Positions 26,843 through 35,868 are shown, numbered from the stretch's first letter. The stretch is DNA of 64,000 nt from JANQJA01 sp040880285 (GCA_040880285.1 JBBDIT010000070.1:7752-71751), one strand, 5' to 3'. The notes: generated by a model from the sequence alone, not told the origin. Made by a program: numbers and translations.

Positions 26843-27764
26843 TGAGCCGTACCCATGCTGGCCTGCTTCATCTGGCAATCACTCTGGTGATTCTGTTGAT
26901 CGTGGGCTGGGTTGTCGTGTTCAGGTGGTTCCCGTCATTTTTTGTCACTACCGACGGTGGCTGGCGTGGCTTGCAGATCCTGGTCGGCATACAACTGGTT
27001 GTCGGCCCCATGCTGACACTATTGCTATTCAAGCCTGGCAAACCTGGCCTCAAATTTGATCTGGCCCTGGTCGGTATCCTGCAAGCCAGCACGCTTGTCG
27101 GCGGACTCTATATTATCCATAGCGAGCGGCCGCTTTTTCTTGTCTACTATGAAGATCAATTTTATAGCCTCAGTGCGGACACCTTTACAGAGTATGGTGT
27201 GTCGGTACCATCTTATCGCAGCTATGGGTCGGTATCCCCGGCACAGGTTTACGTGAGGTTACCCGACAGCCCAATCGAAGAAGCCAACATTCGCAGGATC
27301 CTGTATCACGACAAGGTGCCACTCTGGGTCTACCGCCCGCTGTATCAGCCACTGTCAGAATACATGGAGGTCGTCTCCCGGCAAGGCGCGAGCGAGAACG
27401 TCATCAGGCAGCAGGATACTCACGGTGAACTCGACAATTGGCTCGAACCAAAGACTGGTGTCTTCGATGACTATGCGTTCTTTCCGCTGCATTCCCGATT
27501 CGCCAATGTGTACCTTGGCATTCGAACATCAGATGGTGCGCTTATTGATATCCTGGACGNNNNNNNNNNNNNNNNNNNNNNNNNNNNNNNNNNNNNNNNN
27601 NNNNNNNNNNNNNNNNNNNNNNNNNNNNNNNNNNNNNNNNNNNNNNNNNNNNNNNNNNNAATGTGTACCTTGGCATTCGAACATCAGATGGTGCGCTTAT
27701 TGATATCCTGGACGTGGCTCCGTTTCACCTCATCGACCAGAGTGGGTTAGAGCAGGCCCATTAG
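26842..27764 (+). CDS. TfpX/TfpZ family type IV pilin accessory protein (false gap inside)
   Basis: GTG start. Three or four membrane segments fill the first 100 residues (TLVILLIVGWVVVFRWFPSF, then VGIQLVVGPMLTLLLF), followed by a periplasmic domain. This matches the TfpX/TfpZ family, which helps assemble particular pilin types in Pseudomonas, Moraxella and Acinetobacter. An exact 55-base duplication flanks 100 N. Collapsing it gives a 255-residue protein ending VAPFHLIDQSG then LEQAH and TAG at 27762-27764; the apparent frame ending at 27750 is an artefact. Its 3' end overlaps the oppositely oriented oligosaccharyltransferase by 18 bases. Confidence 0.83.
27505..27714. other. False scaffold gap: exact 55-base duplication around 100 N
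   Basis: Bases 27505-27559 and 27660-27714 are identical; 27560-27659 are N. Removing one copy and the N restores an open frame through the pilin accessory gene, so contigs really overlap here. Confidence 0.93.
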
Positions 27765-29764
27765 TCGCTCTAACGCCGATTCATCATTTCTCGCCCTGGC
27801 ACCACGCAGCACCCGCAGGGACAATTCATACCTTTTTTCATGGTAATTGCCGTGCTTCAGGTTGATGTAAGGAAGCGCTTCATCAACCAGGATGCGGTAA
27901 GCCTCTTGTTCACGACCCACGCTCTTAAGAAAGTCTGCCAGCTCCAGGTAAGATTCAATATCGACCGGCGCAATCTCCACACCGTCGCGTAGTAACCCCT
28001 CTGCCGTGACATCAATACCCTCGACGTCCTGGAGCCAACTATTTTGCGCCAGGAACTCAGCGCAATAACTCCTGATGCCCAAAATGAAGGGGTTTAACCT
28101 GATTGCTTCCTGGCACTCAATTGCCGCCGCAATAGCGAGGCCGCGCCTCACAGCTGGATCATCCTGCTCATCAAAAGTCTGCCGATAGATGGTCGACATG
28201 GCGTGGCGGTTCATCCAGTTATCACTTCTAACGGATCGCAGAAATAAAATGGTATCGCGATAGGTATAGAAATTATCACCTATCCTGCTAACAATCGGTA
28301 TTCGCTTGTGATTCAACACAAGATCTGTGCTCACCGCGTCAAGTACGGGCATCGCACCAATTACAATTGAGCCGAATACGATGGCACCTCTTGTAAGGCG
28401 CGGGGACCTGATGGTCGTTCGGCGCCATCGGATGAGCCCTGTAAGGCCGATATATCTTGCAAACAACAGCCCCAGCATCATCTGAATTTGTATCTGATAA
28501 AGCGGGAAGTTCATCAGCGCATGAACCAGCGCTGTGCCCATCGCAATTATCAACAAGAAAGGCTCAACATCTTCGCTCTGACGCCACGCAAGTCGGAAGC
28601 TTTGGACAATCAGACCGTAAACCAGTAAGGAAACGAATGCACCAACGAACAGGACAAGTAACGGGCCACCTTCCGACAACATCTGGACGTAATCGTTATG
28701 GGCAAAATTACCAGCGGTTCCAAGGTCCTCGATAGTGCGCACCGTCGGATAGTGGGCTTTAAAAGTGCCCAGTCCGCTGCCAAACAACGGATAGTCCTTG
28801 TAGATTTCTATCGCACCCTGCCATTGAAGCACTCTGGATTGCCATCCGCCCGTATCCAGAGAAAACCCGGTTTCACGGCCCTGTCTTGCTTCCTCCCAGC
28901 CGCCTGCCAACGAGTGAACCAGGGTGAATGAGATTGCGACGACGACCATAACAGGGAGCAGCCGCGTACGAATCTTCTCGGCTCGAATACCAATGACCAG
29001 GGAGAAAACAAGCGCGGCAAAGAACACCAACAATCCCGCGCGAGAAAAAGCTGCAAATACCGCCGCAGAAAAGACAAAGAGGCCCGCCAGCACTACATAT
29101 CGATATCGCTTCGACGCGGTCAGGTAGAGCGCAAGACAGGTAAAGAAAAAAAGATTATTGATAGCTGCCCAGGTGTTGGGATCAATGATGGGCCCATTCG
29201 ACTGCGTCCGGCTTACCACAAACTCGCCAAGGCCCCAGAGTGCAGAGGCAGCACCCGTCAAAGCGAACAGTCCAGCCAATAACTTCCAGTTCTTGTCCGA
29301 CAGGTCTGCAGACAGGAAGGTGACCATCACAAAGGTGGCGAAGACCCAGGCGAAGTGAGAACTGTTTTCGGTCAGCGTACTTGTATATACCAGCAGGATG
29401 AGTAGGCCAACGTANNNNNNNNNNNNNNNNNNNNNNNNNNNNNNNNNNNNNNNNNNNNNNNNNNNNNNNNNNNNNNNNNNNNNNNNNNNNNNNNNNNNNN
29501 NNNNNNNNNNNNNNAACTGTTTTCGGTCAGCGTACTTGTATATACCAGCAGGATGAGTAGGCCAACGTAGGCCAACAGGACGTAATGAACCGGGCCCCAG
29601 CCAAATTCGTCACCACCCGTTATTCGGCACAGCCGATAAGCGCAGGCCGCCAACAGCAACAAGGAAGCTATAACCAACTCAGGGTTGGTGGGCCCGCCAA
29701 TGTATGTAAACGACACGGCGTAAGCGGCCGCCATCGGGCCAATCACGACATATTCTTTGGACAT
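27747..29764 (-). CDS. PglL/WaaL-like O-oligosaccharyltransferase, probable pilin glycosylation ligase (false gap inside)
   Basis: After collapsing the duplicated 55 bases and N, the frame runs unbroken for 620 residues. About ten membrane segments are followed by a soluble C-terminal domain from about residue 430. The Wzy_C signature is visible: SRAGLLVFFAALVFSLV, then GSGLGTFKAHYP and, in the large periplasmic loop, FAHNDYVQMLSEGG with the catalytic His. These enzymes transfer lipid-linked glycan to protein or lipid A. The neighbouring pilins and TfpX/Z protein favour a pilin acceptor, but an O-antigen role is not excluded. Confidence 0.82.
29360..29569. other. False scaffold gap: exact 55-base duplication around 100 N
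   Basis: The 55 bases before the N (29360-29414) recur exactly after it (29515-29569). Collapsing them joins the N-terminal 140 codons of the oligosaccharyltransferase to the rest in one frame. Confidence 0.93.
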
Positions 29765-29812
29765 CTGGCTAGATTCTCACAAAGCGATGGCAGGATACGT
29801 CCAGTCCGTACA

Positions 29813-29888
29813 TGGTGCCGGAAAGAGGACTCGAACCTCCGACCAATTGCTTACGAAGCAACTGCTCTACCAACTGAGCTATTCCGGC
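29813..29888 (-). tRNA. tRNA-Thr (anticodon CGT)
   Basis: 76 bases including an encoded CCA. The acceptor stem GCCGGAA pairs with TTCCGGC, the D arm AGCTCAGTTGGTAGAGC and T arm GGTTCGAGTCC are canonical, and the anticodon loop is TTCGTAA, reading ACG codons. It sits between the oligosaccharyltransferase and the pilin genes, a position often used for integration, but no attachment site duplication is visible nearby. Confidence 0.97.
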
Positions 29889-29982
29889 ACGGCCGCGCAT
29901 TATAAACGCAATTGCACGAGGGATTGAACCTGAACGCTGCCAATATCGAGCCAGATTCCATCGCTATCCATGGCAAGCCAGA

Positions 29983-30420
29983 TCACGGACAACTGGCACC
30001 AGCAAACGCTACACAAACGGTCTGGTCCGGGTATTGTGAATCCACGGCGGTGACATAGTAGCCACCACCCCTTGTGCACAGCGGATCGGCAGCGACCACG
30101 CCACACACCGCTTCATAGGTTACGGTGGTACTTTCAGTTCGGGGATCCCAGCCCAGCAAAGCTTTTAGTCCGCCGGCGGCATCAGGATCCAGCGGATCGT
30201 ATTCCCCCTGTACATAACGCCGTCGATCTCGCGCAAAGTCGTCCTGAAAAACTCTAATCGTCTGGATATTCTGTCGCAGCGTTGCCTCGCGTGAAGTCTT
30301 GATATAGTCCGAGTACATGGGAAATGCGACCGCAGCAATGATCCCGATCACGGCGACCGCCAACATCAGTTCGATCAGTGAAAAACCCTGAGCCTTATTC
30401 TCACTTCCCAATCTCTTCAT
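29983..30420 (-). CDS. Type IV pilin (PilE-like, cysteine-containing)
   Basis: 145 residues from ATG 30420, preferred over 30468 because the short leader MKRLGSENKAQG then precedes the cleavage site. The signal G|FSLIEL with Glu5, and the hydrophobic helix MLAVAVIGIIAAVAFPMYSDY, are the type IV pilin hallmarks. Cysteines in YEAVCGVV, DPLCTRGG, TVCVAF and the terminal SCP fit disulfide loops. It may be a minor pilin (PilE type) or alternative major pilin. It lies 59 bases downstream of the terminator that ends the other pilin gene, so it needs its own promoter or read-through. Confidence 0.85.
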   Translation of the reverse strand: MKRLGSENKAQGFSLIELMLAVAVIGIIAAVAFPMYSDYIKTSREATLRQNIQTIRVFQDDFARDRRRYVQGEYDPLDPDAAGGLKALLGWDPRTESTTVTYEAVCGVVAADPLCTRGGGYYVTAVDSQYPDQTVCVAFAGASCP

Positions 30421-30478
30421 TTTCTGGCCTTCTCTCAAGCATACGTCACGGTAATATACCAAAATCACCTACAAAAAA

Positions 30479-30504
30479 GCCGGGGAAACTTTCGCATCCC
30501 CGGC
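30479..30504 (-). terminator. Terminator after the major pilin gene
   Basis: An 8-base stem GCCGGGGA / TCCCCGGC with a 10-base loop and a T run on the minus strand (six A on the plus strand just before). Fits end of the 30563-30997 transcript, typical of a highly expressed pilin. Confidence 0.85.
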
Positions 30505-30562
30505 CATTTTTGTAACCGTCTGCTATCAGGTACCGGGCAAGCCAGGCCTGACAACCTCGATA

Positions 30563-30997
30563 TTACATTTCAGATGCCGCGATAACAGTAATCGTCGCCA
30601 AACTGAGGTCCTGATAGGCAGGACGTGTGATCGTAACGGAATCGGCTCCGGAGACCGCGACACCAACGACACCCGTAGCACTGTCAACTGCTGCCCCGTA
30701 TGCATTAACCTGTGCACCTGGCGCAAAGTTACCAGCCGGGTTAAACAGATTAATCCAGCCAGAAACCGTTGAAGGTGTCGTGATAGTCAGACCCAAAGCG
30801 TTCTGGGTATTGCCTTTCACATAAGTGGTCCGCGCCAGACGAATAGATTCTTCGTAGTGAGAATTCACTTTCGTCATGTTAGCTGTCTTGATGTAATCCT
30901 GGTAAGCAGGCAAGGCAACTGCGGCAAGAATACCGATGATTGCTACCACAATCATCAATTCGATCAAGGTAAAACCTTGTTGCAGTTTGTTAGTCAT
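30563..30997 (-). CDS. pilA: Major type IV pilin (PilA-like, without cysteine)
   Basis: 144 residues from ATG 30997, with GGAG 8 bases upstream. The leader MTNKLQQG is cut before FTLIELMIVVAIIGILAAVALPAYQDY, the textbook pilin helix with Glu5. The mature globular part contains no cysteine, so the usual C-terminal disulfide loop (D-region) is missing. A strong sigma-54 promoter upstream and a terminator downstream mark it as the main, highly expressed pilin; PilB, PilC and PilD follow divergently. Confidence 0.92.
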   Translation of the reverse strand: MTNKLQQGFTLIELMIVVAIIGILAAVALPAYQDYIKTANMTKVNSHYEESIRLARTTYVKGNTQNALGLTITTPSTVSGWINLFNPAGNFAPGAQVNAYGAAVDSATGVVGVAVSGADSVTITRPAYQDLSLATITVIAASEM

Positions 30998-31073
30998 TTG
31001 AACGAGCTCCAAATTTTTAGTTGGTTTACTGACTGCAGGATTTCCACCTTGCAGGCCAGGTGGAGTAGATAAG

Positions 31074-31089
31074 AGCAACTTTTGTGCCA
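31074..31089 (-). promoter_or_regulatory. Sigma-54 (RpoN) promoter of pilA
   Basis: TGGCAC (31089-31084), five bases, TTGCT (31078-31074): exact GG/GC -24/-12 spacing. Transcription would begin about 65 bases before the pilA ATG. PilS-PilR control, as in Pseudomonas, is expected; those genes are outside the window. Confidence 0.92.
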
Positions 31090-31174
31090 CCCTCAATTGA
31101 TACCGAATCAACCACTCATCGGGAGAAATCAGTGATTTGGGACATTCATGGTCATCTGTTACGTACTAATGATA

Positions 31175-31195
31175 CACATTTGGCGTCAAAATGTG
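31175..31195. repeat. Palindrome CACATTT-N7-AAATGTG upstream of the pilA promoter
   Basis: A perfect 7-base inverted repeat about 90-105 bases upstream of the -24 element, where a sigma-54 enhancer-binding protein would act. It does not match the TGTC repeats of Pseudomonas PilR sites. It could also serve pilB. Confidence 0.5.
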
Positions 31196-31330
31196 ACGTA
31201 TCGGGTCACCTTGCCGCCCTTCAGCAGCTGATCGGATAACGTTAGGTGGATTTGGACTCCGTGGGAGCCGTAATTGTCGACCTGGCCGGCTCTCGACAGG
31301 GTTAAAGGTCAGATGTACACTTTTTCGGTA

Positions 31331-31336
31331 TATAAT
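31331..31336 (+). promoter_or_regulatory. Candidate -10 box for pilB
   Basis: A perfect TATAAT 69 bases before the pilB ATG. No good -35 is found at the right spacing, so the call is weak. Confidence 0.3.
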
Positions 31337-31404
31337 CCCGGGCTGATTACAACGCTTGCTCCCCTTGAGTATACGGGCCACAAACACAGCAGGAACTAAT
31401 AGAT

Positions 31405-33126
31405 ATGGCAGCGAACCCAATTCAACTCAGCGGGCTTGCTCGACGATTGGTCGAAGACAACTTGCTCGAAGACGTGGCAGCAAGAGAGGCCTCTGAGGAA
31501 TCCCAGAAGAGTCGAGTTCCATTCGTCAGTCACCTGGTCCAGAACAATCTGGTCAGCGCCAAGGATATTGCCAATGCGGCCTCGGAAGAATTTGGTACGC
31601 CGCTTCTTGATATCAGCGCGCTTGATGTGGAATCCATTCCCCGGAATTTGATCGACGAAAAATTGATCCGGACAAACCACGCCATACCAATCTACCATCG
31701 TGGTAACCGCTTGTTCGTTGCTGTCTCGGATCCAACCAACCGTAAAGGCCTGGACGAAATCAAGTTCCAGACAGGGATTGCAACCGAAGAAATTCTGGTG
31801 GAGGAAAACAAGCTAAGCGCCTTCATTGAAGCCTTCCTTGAGTCGCAGGAAGGTGGTGGTCTGGGCGACCTGGGTGACGAAGACGTCGATCTCGACCTTG
31901 AAGCCGTCGATGAAGAAGGTGGTGGCGGCGAAGAGGAAGATGTCGGCAGCGCTGCCGATGACACGCCGGTTGTAAGGTTTATCAACAAGATGTTGATGGA
32001 CGCCATCAAGGGTGGATCCTCAGACCTGCACTTCGAACCTTTTGAGAAGGCTTATCGCGTCAGGTTCCGTACCGACGGTATCCTGCATGAAGTAGCACGA
32101 CCGCCGGTAAACCTGGCCCCAAGAATTTCAGCGCGCCTTAAGGTTATGTCGCAGATGGATATATCCGAACGCCGTGTACCCCAGGATGGGCGCATTAAAC
32201 TCAAAATTTCCAAGTCAAAGGCCATCGACTTCCGGGTCAACACCCTGCCAGTGCTGTTTGGCGAAAAGCTGTGTCTTCGAATTCTCGACCCAAGTAGTGC
32301 CAAGATGGGTATTGATGCGTTGGGTTACGAGGAAAACCAGAAGCAGTTGTACCTTGAGGCCCTGCACAAGCCACAGGGTATGTTTCTGGTAACCGGGCCA
32401 ACCGGATCCGGCAAAACCGTCTCGCTGTACACGGGGCTCAATATCCTGAACACACCGGAACTGAATATCTCCACCGCTGAAGATCCGGTAGAAATTAACC
32501 TCGAAGGGATTAATCAGTGTCCGGTAAACCATAAGGTCGGGCTCGGATTCAGTGAAGCGTTACGCTCATTCCTGCGGCAGGACCCTGATATCGTTATGGT
32601 GGGTGAGATCCGGGACCTTGAAACCGCGGAAATTTCCATCAAGGCGGCCCAGACCGGGCACATGGTAATGTCTACGCTGCACACCAACAGCGCCCCTGAA
32701 ACCTTGACTCGCTTGCGAAACATGGGCGTCCCGGCCTTTAACCTTGCCACCTCCATCAACCTGATCGTGGCGCAGCGATTGGCCAGGCGACTGTGCGATT
32801 GCAAGGAAAAACTTGATATACCCAAAAATGCGCTGATGGAAAAAGGATTCACCGAGGAAGACATTGATGCTGGCCTGGAAGTCTACGGCCCCAAAGGCTG
32901 CGATAGATGCGGCAAGAGTGGCTATAAGGGCCGCGTGGGAATTTACGAAGTTGTGAAGATCACCCCGGAAATCCAGAAGATTATCATGGAAGATGGTAAC
33001 TCGATCCAAATTTCGGAAATTTGCCAGAAACAGGGATTCAACAATATTTTCCAGTCCGCGCTGATCAAAGTGAAAGATGGATTGACCAGCCTCGAAGAAG
33101 TTGATCGCGTCACCAGCGGACACTAA
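31405..33126 (+). CDS. pilB: Type IV pilus extension ATPase PilB
   Basis: 573 residues. An N-terminal MshEN-like domain (1-150) and an acidic linker rich in Glu/Asp (about 150-190) precede the ATPase core: Walker A GPTGSGKT (near 331), Asp box, Walker B LRQDPDIVMVGEIRDLET and the His box AAQTGHMVMSTLHTN. A four-cysteine zinc site (LCDCKEK, then GCDRCGKSGY) lies near the C-terminus. PilB powers pilus polymerisation at the inner membrane. It opens the pilB-C-D run. Confidence 0.96.
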   Translation: MAANPIQLSGLARRLVEDNLLEDVAAREASEESQKSRVPFVSHLVQNNLVSAKDIANAASEEFGTPLLDISALDVESIPRNLIDEKLIRTNHAIPIYHRGNRLFVAVSDPTNRKGLDEIKFQTGIATEEILVEENKLSAFIEAFLESQEGGGLGDLGDEDVDLDLEAVDEEGGGGEEEDVGSAADDTPVVRFINKMLMDAIKGGSSDLHFEPFEKAYRVRFRTDGILHEVARPPVNLAPRISARLKVMSQMDISERRVPQDGRIKLKISKSKAIDFRVNTLPVLFGEKLCLRILDPSSAKMGIDALGYEENQKQLYLEALHKPQGMFLVTGPTGSGKTVSLYTGLNILNTPELNISTAEDPVEINLEGINQCPVNHKVGLGFSEALRSFLRQDPDIVMVGEIRDLETAEISIKAAQTGHMVMSTLHTNSAPETLTRLRNMGVPAFNLATSINLIVAQRLARRLCDCKEKLDIPKNALMEKGFTEEDIDAGLEVYGPKGCDRCGKSGYKGRVGIYEVVKITPEIQKIIMEDGNSIQISEICQKQGFNNIFQSALIKVKDGLTSLEEVDRVTSGH

Positions 33127-33142
33127 TAAGAGAGTATAAAAA

Positions 33143-34378
33143 ATGGCAGCTGCAAACACCGTATTTGCGTGGGAAGGAACAGATAAGTCCGGGAAGAAAA
33201 CCAAGGGCGAAATCACCAGTACCAACGCAAACGTGGCCAAGGCCGAACTCAGAAAGCAAGGTATCAACCCGACCAAGGTTACCAAGAAAGGTGGTGGGCT
33301 CGCCTTCCTTACCGAGATGGGGCAAAAAGTTTCTGCCTCGGATATTTCCCTGTTCACCCGCCAGCTTGCTACCATGATGAAAGCCGGTGTGCCACTGGTG
33401 CAATCATTTGAAATTGTCGCCGACGGTATGGACAATCCGGCGATGCGGGATCTGATCCTACGGATCCGCGACGATGTCTCCTCCGGTAATTCCTTCGCCT
33501 ACGCGATCGAGCAACACCCGCAGCATTTTGACGACCTGTTCTGCAATCTAATCGAGGCGGGCGAGCAATCCGGTGCGCTTGAAACGATGCTTGATCGTCT
33601 GGCAACCTACAAAGAGAAAACCGAGGCCCTGAAGGGCAAGATCAATAGCGCCATGAAATACCCGATCGCGGTATTGGCAGTCGCAGGTATCGTATCCGGT
33701 ATCCTGCTCATCAAGGTAGTCCCCCAATTCGAAGAGATTTTCGCAGGCTTTGGCGCCGAGCTACCCGAGTTCACCCAGATGGTTGTGGACATGTCACGCT
33801 GGATGACGTCCTATTGGTACACGGTGGTCGGCGCGATGGCCGCTGCATTCTTCGCCTACAGGGAAGCCCACAAGCGCTCCCAGGCTATCAGGGATGGCCA
33901 GGAACGATTGATGCTCAAGCTGCCTGTGCTCGGCGATATCCTTGATAAATCCTGTATCGCGCGATTTGCCCGAACGCTGTCGACCACTTTCGCTGCCGGT
34001 GTGCCTCTGGTGGATGCGCTGGAGTCTGTCTCCGGTGCTGCCGGTAATGTCGTCTACAAGGAAGCGATCCTCCAGATTAAAGAGGATGTCTCAAGTGGTA
34101 TCCAGCTCAACTACTCCATGAAACAGGCCCAGGTATTTCCCAATATGGTGATCCAGATGGTGGCGATCGGTGAAGAATCCGGTGCACTGGACGGAATGTT
34201 GGACAAGGCCGCAACTTATTATGAAGACATGGTCGACAATGCAGTGGACGGGCTTACCAGTTTGATGGAACCATTGATTATGTCGTTTCTGGGCGTGGTC
34301 ATCGGTGGCCTGATTATCGCCATGTACCTCCCAATCTTCTCGATGGGTGATGCGATCGGCGGTGGCGGCGGCCACTAG
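33143..34378 (+). CDS. pilC: Type IV pilus inner-membrane platform protein PilC
   Basis: 411 residues with two GspF domains: one beginning DISLFTRQLATMMKAGVPL and a second at ARFARTLSTTFAAGVPL, each followed by hydrophobic helices (three in total). PilC anchors the assembly ATPases and pilins at the inner membrane. Its ATG lies 16 bases after pilB with AAGAGAG as the ribosome-binding site. The C-terminus ends in a Gly-rich GGGGGH tail. Confidence 0.96.
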   Translation: MAAANTVFAWEGTDKSGKKTKGEITSTNANVAKAELRKQGINPTKVTKKGGGLAFLTEMGQKVSASDISLFTRQLATMMKAGVPLVQSFEIVADGMDNPAMRDLILRIRDDVSSGNSFAYAIEQHPQHFDDLFCNLIEAGEQSGALETMLDRLATYKEKTEALKGKINSAMKYPIAVLAVAGIVSGILLIKVVPQFEEIFAGFGAELPEFTQMVVDMSRWMTSYWYTVVGAMAAAFFAYREAHKRSQAIRDGQERLMLKLPVLGDILDKSCIARFARTLSTTFAAGVPLVDALESVSGAAGNVVYKEAILQIKEDVSSGIQLNYSMKQAQVFPNMVIQMVAIGEESGALDGMLDKAATYYEDMVDNAVDGLTSLMEPLIMSFLGVVIGGLIIAMYLPIFSMGDAIGGGGGH

Positions 34379-34393
34379 GTCCTAAAGCTCCAA

Positions 34394-35266
34394 ATGATGG
34401 AATATCTTGCCGCGCTGCAGGCAACGGCCCCTGTACTCGTATACCTAATCATACTTTGCTTTGGCCTGATGGTCGGTAGCTTCCTCAATGTTGTGATTTA
34501 CCGCCTTCCCGTCATGATGGAACGGGAATGGCAGGCGCAGGCCCATGAGCTCCTGGAACTACCTCACCAGGCATCGGAGAGCCCATTCAACCTCCTATGG
34601 CCCAATTCACGTTGTCCCGGGTGCGGCCATAACATCAAACCCTGGGAAAATATCCCTGTCATCAGCTATCTGTTCCTGCGTGGACGCTGTTCCAACTGTG
34701 GTATACACATATCCCTGCGTTATCCGCTAATTGAGGCGCTAACGGGCATCCTGACCGTCCTGGTCATTGCTCACTTCGGCTTGACGCTGGCCGGAATTGC
34801 CGGCGTTGTGTTGACCTTCGGCCTCATCGCTGCTTCGATGATCGACTATGACCATACCCTGATACCCGACAGCATCACCTTGCCCCTGCTGTGGCTGGGG
34901 CTCATCATCAACTACTTCGACGCAATGGTTCCCTTCGCTGATGCATTCTGGGGCGCAGTGGCGGGTTACCTGATTTTGTGGACGATTTATCACCTGTTCA
35001 AGCTCATCACTGGCAAGGAAGGAATGGGCTTTGGCGACTTCAAACTGCTGGCGATGCTGGGTGCATTCATGGGTTGGCAAATGTTGCCACTCATTATTAT
35101 CCTGTCATCGTTTGCCGGTGCCCTGATCGGCGGATCCCTGATTGCTTTTGGCCGCGACCGTGCCAAACCCATTCCATTCGGTCCCTATCTCGCCATCGCC
35201 GGTTATATCGCGCTGATCTGGGGCGACGAAATTACGTCAAAATATCTTCAGTTCGCGGCTGTTTAG
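34394..35266 (+). CDS. pilD: Prepilin peptidase / N-methyltransferase PilD
   Basis: 290 residues; a start one codon later (34397) is also possible. The methyltransferase domain has the paired CxxC zinc motifs (CPGCG and CSNCG), and the peptidase domain shows the catalytic aspartates in MIDYDHTLIPD and GMGFGDFKLL (GxGD). It cleaves the pilin leaders between Gly and Phe and methylates the new N-terminus, acting on both pilins here and on type II pseudopilins. It is 15 bases after pilC and 2 bases before coaE. Confidence 0.96.
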   Translation: MMEYLAALQATAPVLVYLIILCFGLMVGSFLNVVIYRLPVMMEREWQAQAHELLELPHQASESPFNLLWPNSRCPGCGHNIKPWENIPVISYLFLRGRCSNCGIHISLRYPLIEALTGILTVLVIAHFGLTLAGIAGVVLTFGLIAASMIDYDHTLIPDSITLPLLWLGLIINYFDAMVPFADAFWGAVAGYLILWTIYHLFKLITGKEGMGFGDFKLLAMLGAFMGWQMLPLIIILSSFAGALIGGSLIAFGRDRAKPIPFGPYLAIAGYIALIWGDEITSKYLQFAAV

Positions 35267-35268
35267 GT

Positions 35269-35868
35269 ATGGGATTTGTTGTCGGCCTGACCGGAGGCAT
35301 TGGTAGCGGAAAAACAGCGGTATCAGACCGATTCGCGGCCCGGGGAGTTACGGTCGCAGATGCTGACGTTGCCTCAAGGAGAGTAGTAGAACCAGGAACC
35401 CTGGCCCTGGCTGAAATCGAGGCACACTTTGGTACCGGTATACTCAATTCCGATGGCACCCTGGACCGCGCCGCCCTGCGGCAAATCGTATTTTCCAGCG
35501 CAAACCAGCGTAAGTGGTTAGAAGGCGTCACAGTTCCCGCCATCATGCGCGAACTGACGCGAATACTATCGGCAAGTACTTCCCGCTATAATTTGCTGGT
35601 GCTCTCAAGCGGCGGCGGCCGATCGCCCCTGGCGCAGCGCAATCTTGTCGTCGATGTGCCCGTGGAAGTGCAGATTGAACGGGTGACAAGGCGAGATCGG
35701 AACACGCCGGAACAGGTCAAGGCAATCATGGCGGCCCAGCCTTCACGGGATCATCGCCTGGCTTACGCCGATGATGTAATCGTCAACGACGGTTCCCTCG
35801 ACGCGCTGGAAGGTCAGGTTGAGCACCTGCACCAACGATACCTTAAAATGGCTGAAGATTATGAGTGA
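35269..35868 (+). CDS. coaE: Dephospho-CoA kinase with a variant lid region
   Basis: 199 residues from ATG 35269, 2 bases after pilD. The P-loop GLTGGIGSGKTAV, the DADVASR substrate motif and RRDRNTPEQV lid are conserved. However, the usual motif PLLxE is absent: the segment reads LLVLSSGGGRSPLAQRNLVVD, two residues shorter than in Pseudomonas. CoaE phosphorylates dephospho-CoA in the last step of coenzyme A synthesis. The end overlaps yacG by 8 bases. The pilD-coaE-yacG order is conserved in many Gammaproteobacteria. Confidence 0.9.
   Translation: MGFVVGLTGGIGSGKTAVSDRFAARGVTVADADVASRRVVEPGTLALAEIEAHFGTGILNSDGTLDRAALRQIVFSSANQRKWLEGVTVPAIMRELTRILSASTSRYNLLVLSSGGGRSPLAQRNLVVDVPVEVQIERVTRRDRNTPEQVKAIMAAQPSRDHRLAYADDVIVNDGSLDALEGQVEHLHQRYLKMAEDYE

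Larger units (their letters stand above)
30998..31404. promoter_or_regulatory. 407-base divergent spacer between pilA and pilB
   Basis: It holds the sigma-54 promoter for pilA, an upstream 21-base palindrome (31175-31195), a second weaker inverted repeat (GTGAC/GTCAC, 31193-31209) and a TATAAT at 31331-31336 that may serve pilB. No small open frame or RNA is convincing. Confidence 0.6.

Noticed and set aside
27660..27750. Alternative C-terminus of the TfpX/Z protein after the N run
   Set aside because: It comes from frame shift over the placeholder N; the collapsed sequence gives a conserved-frame ending at 27764.
29813..29888. tRNA-Thr as an integration site
   Set aside because: No integrase, no direct repeat of the tRNA 3' end and neighbouring pilus genes are conserved types.
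31192..31209. CRP-like site in the pilA-pilB spacer
   Set aside because: The half sites TGTGA and TCAC are 9 bases apart instead of 6.
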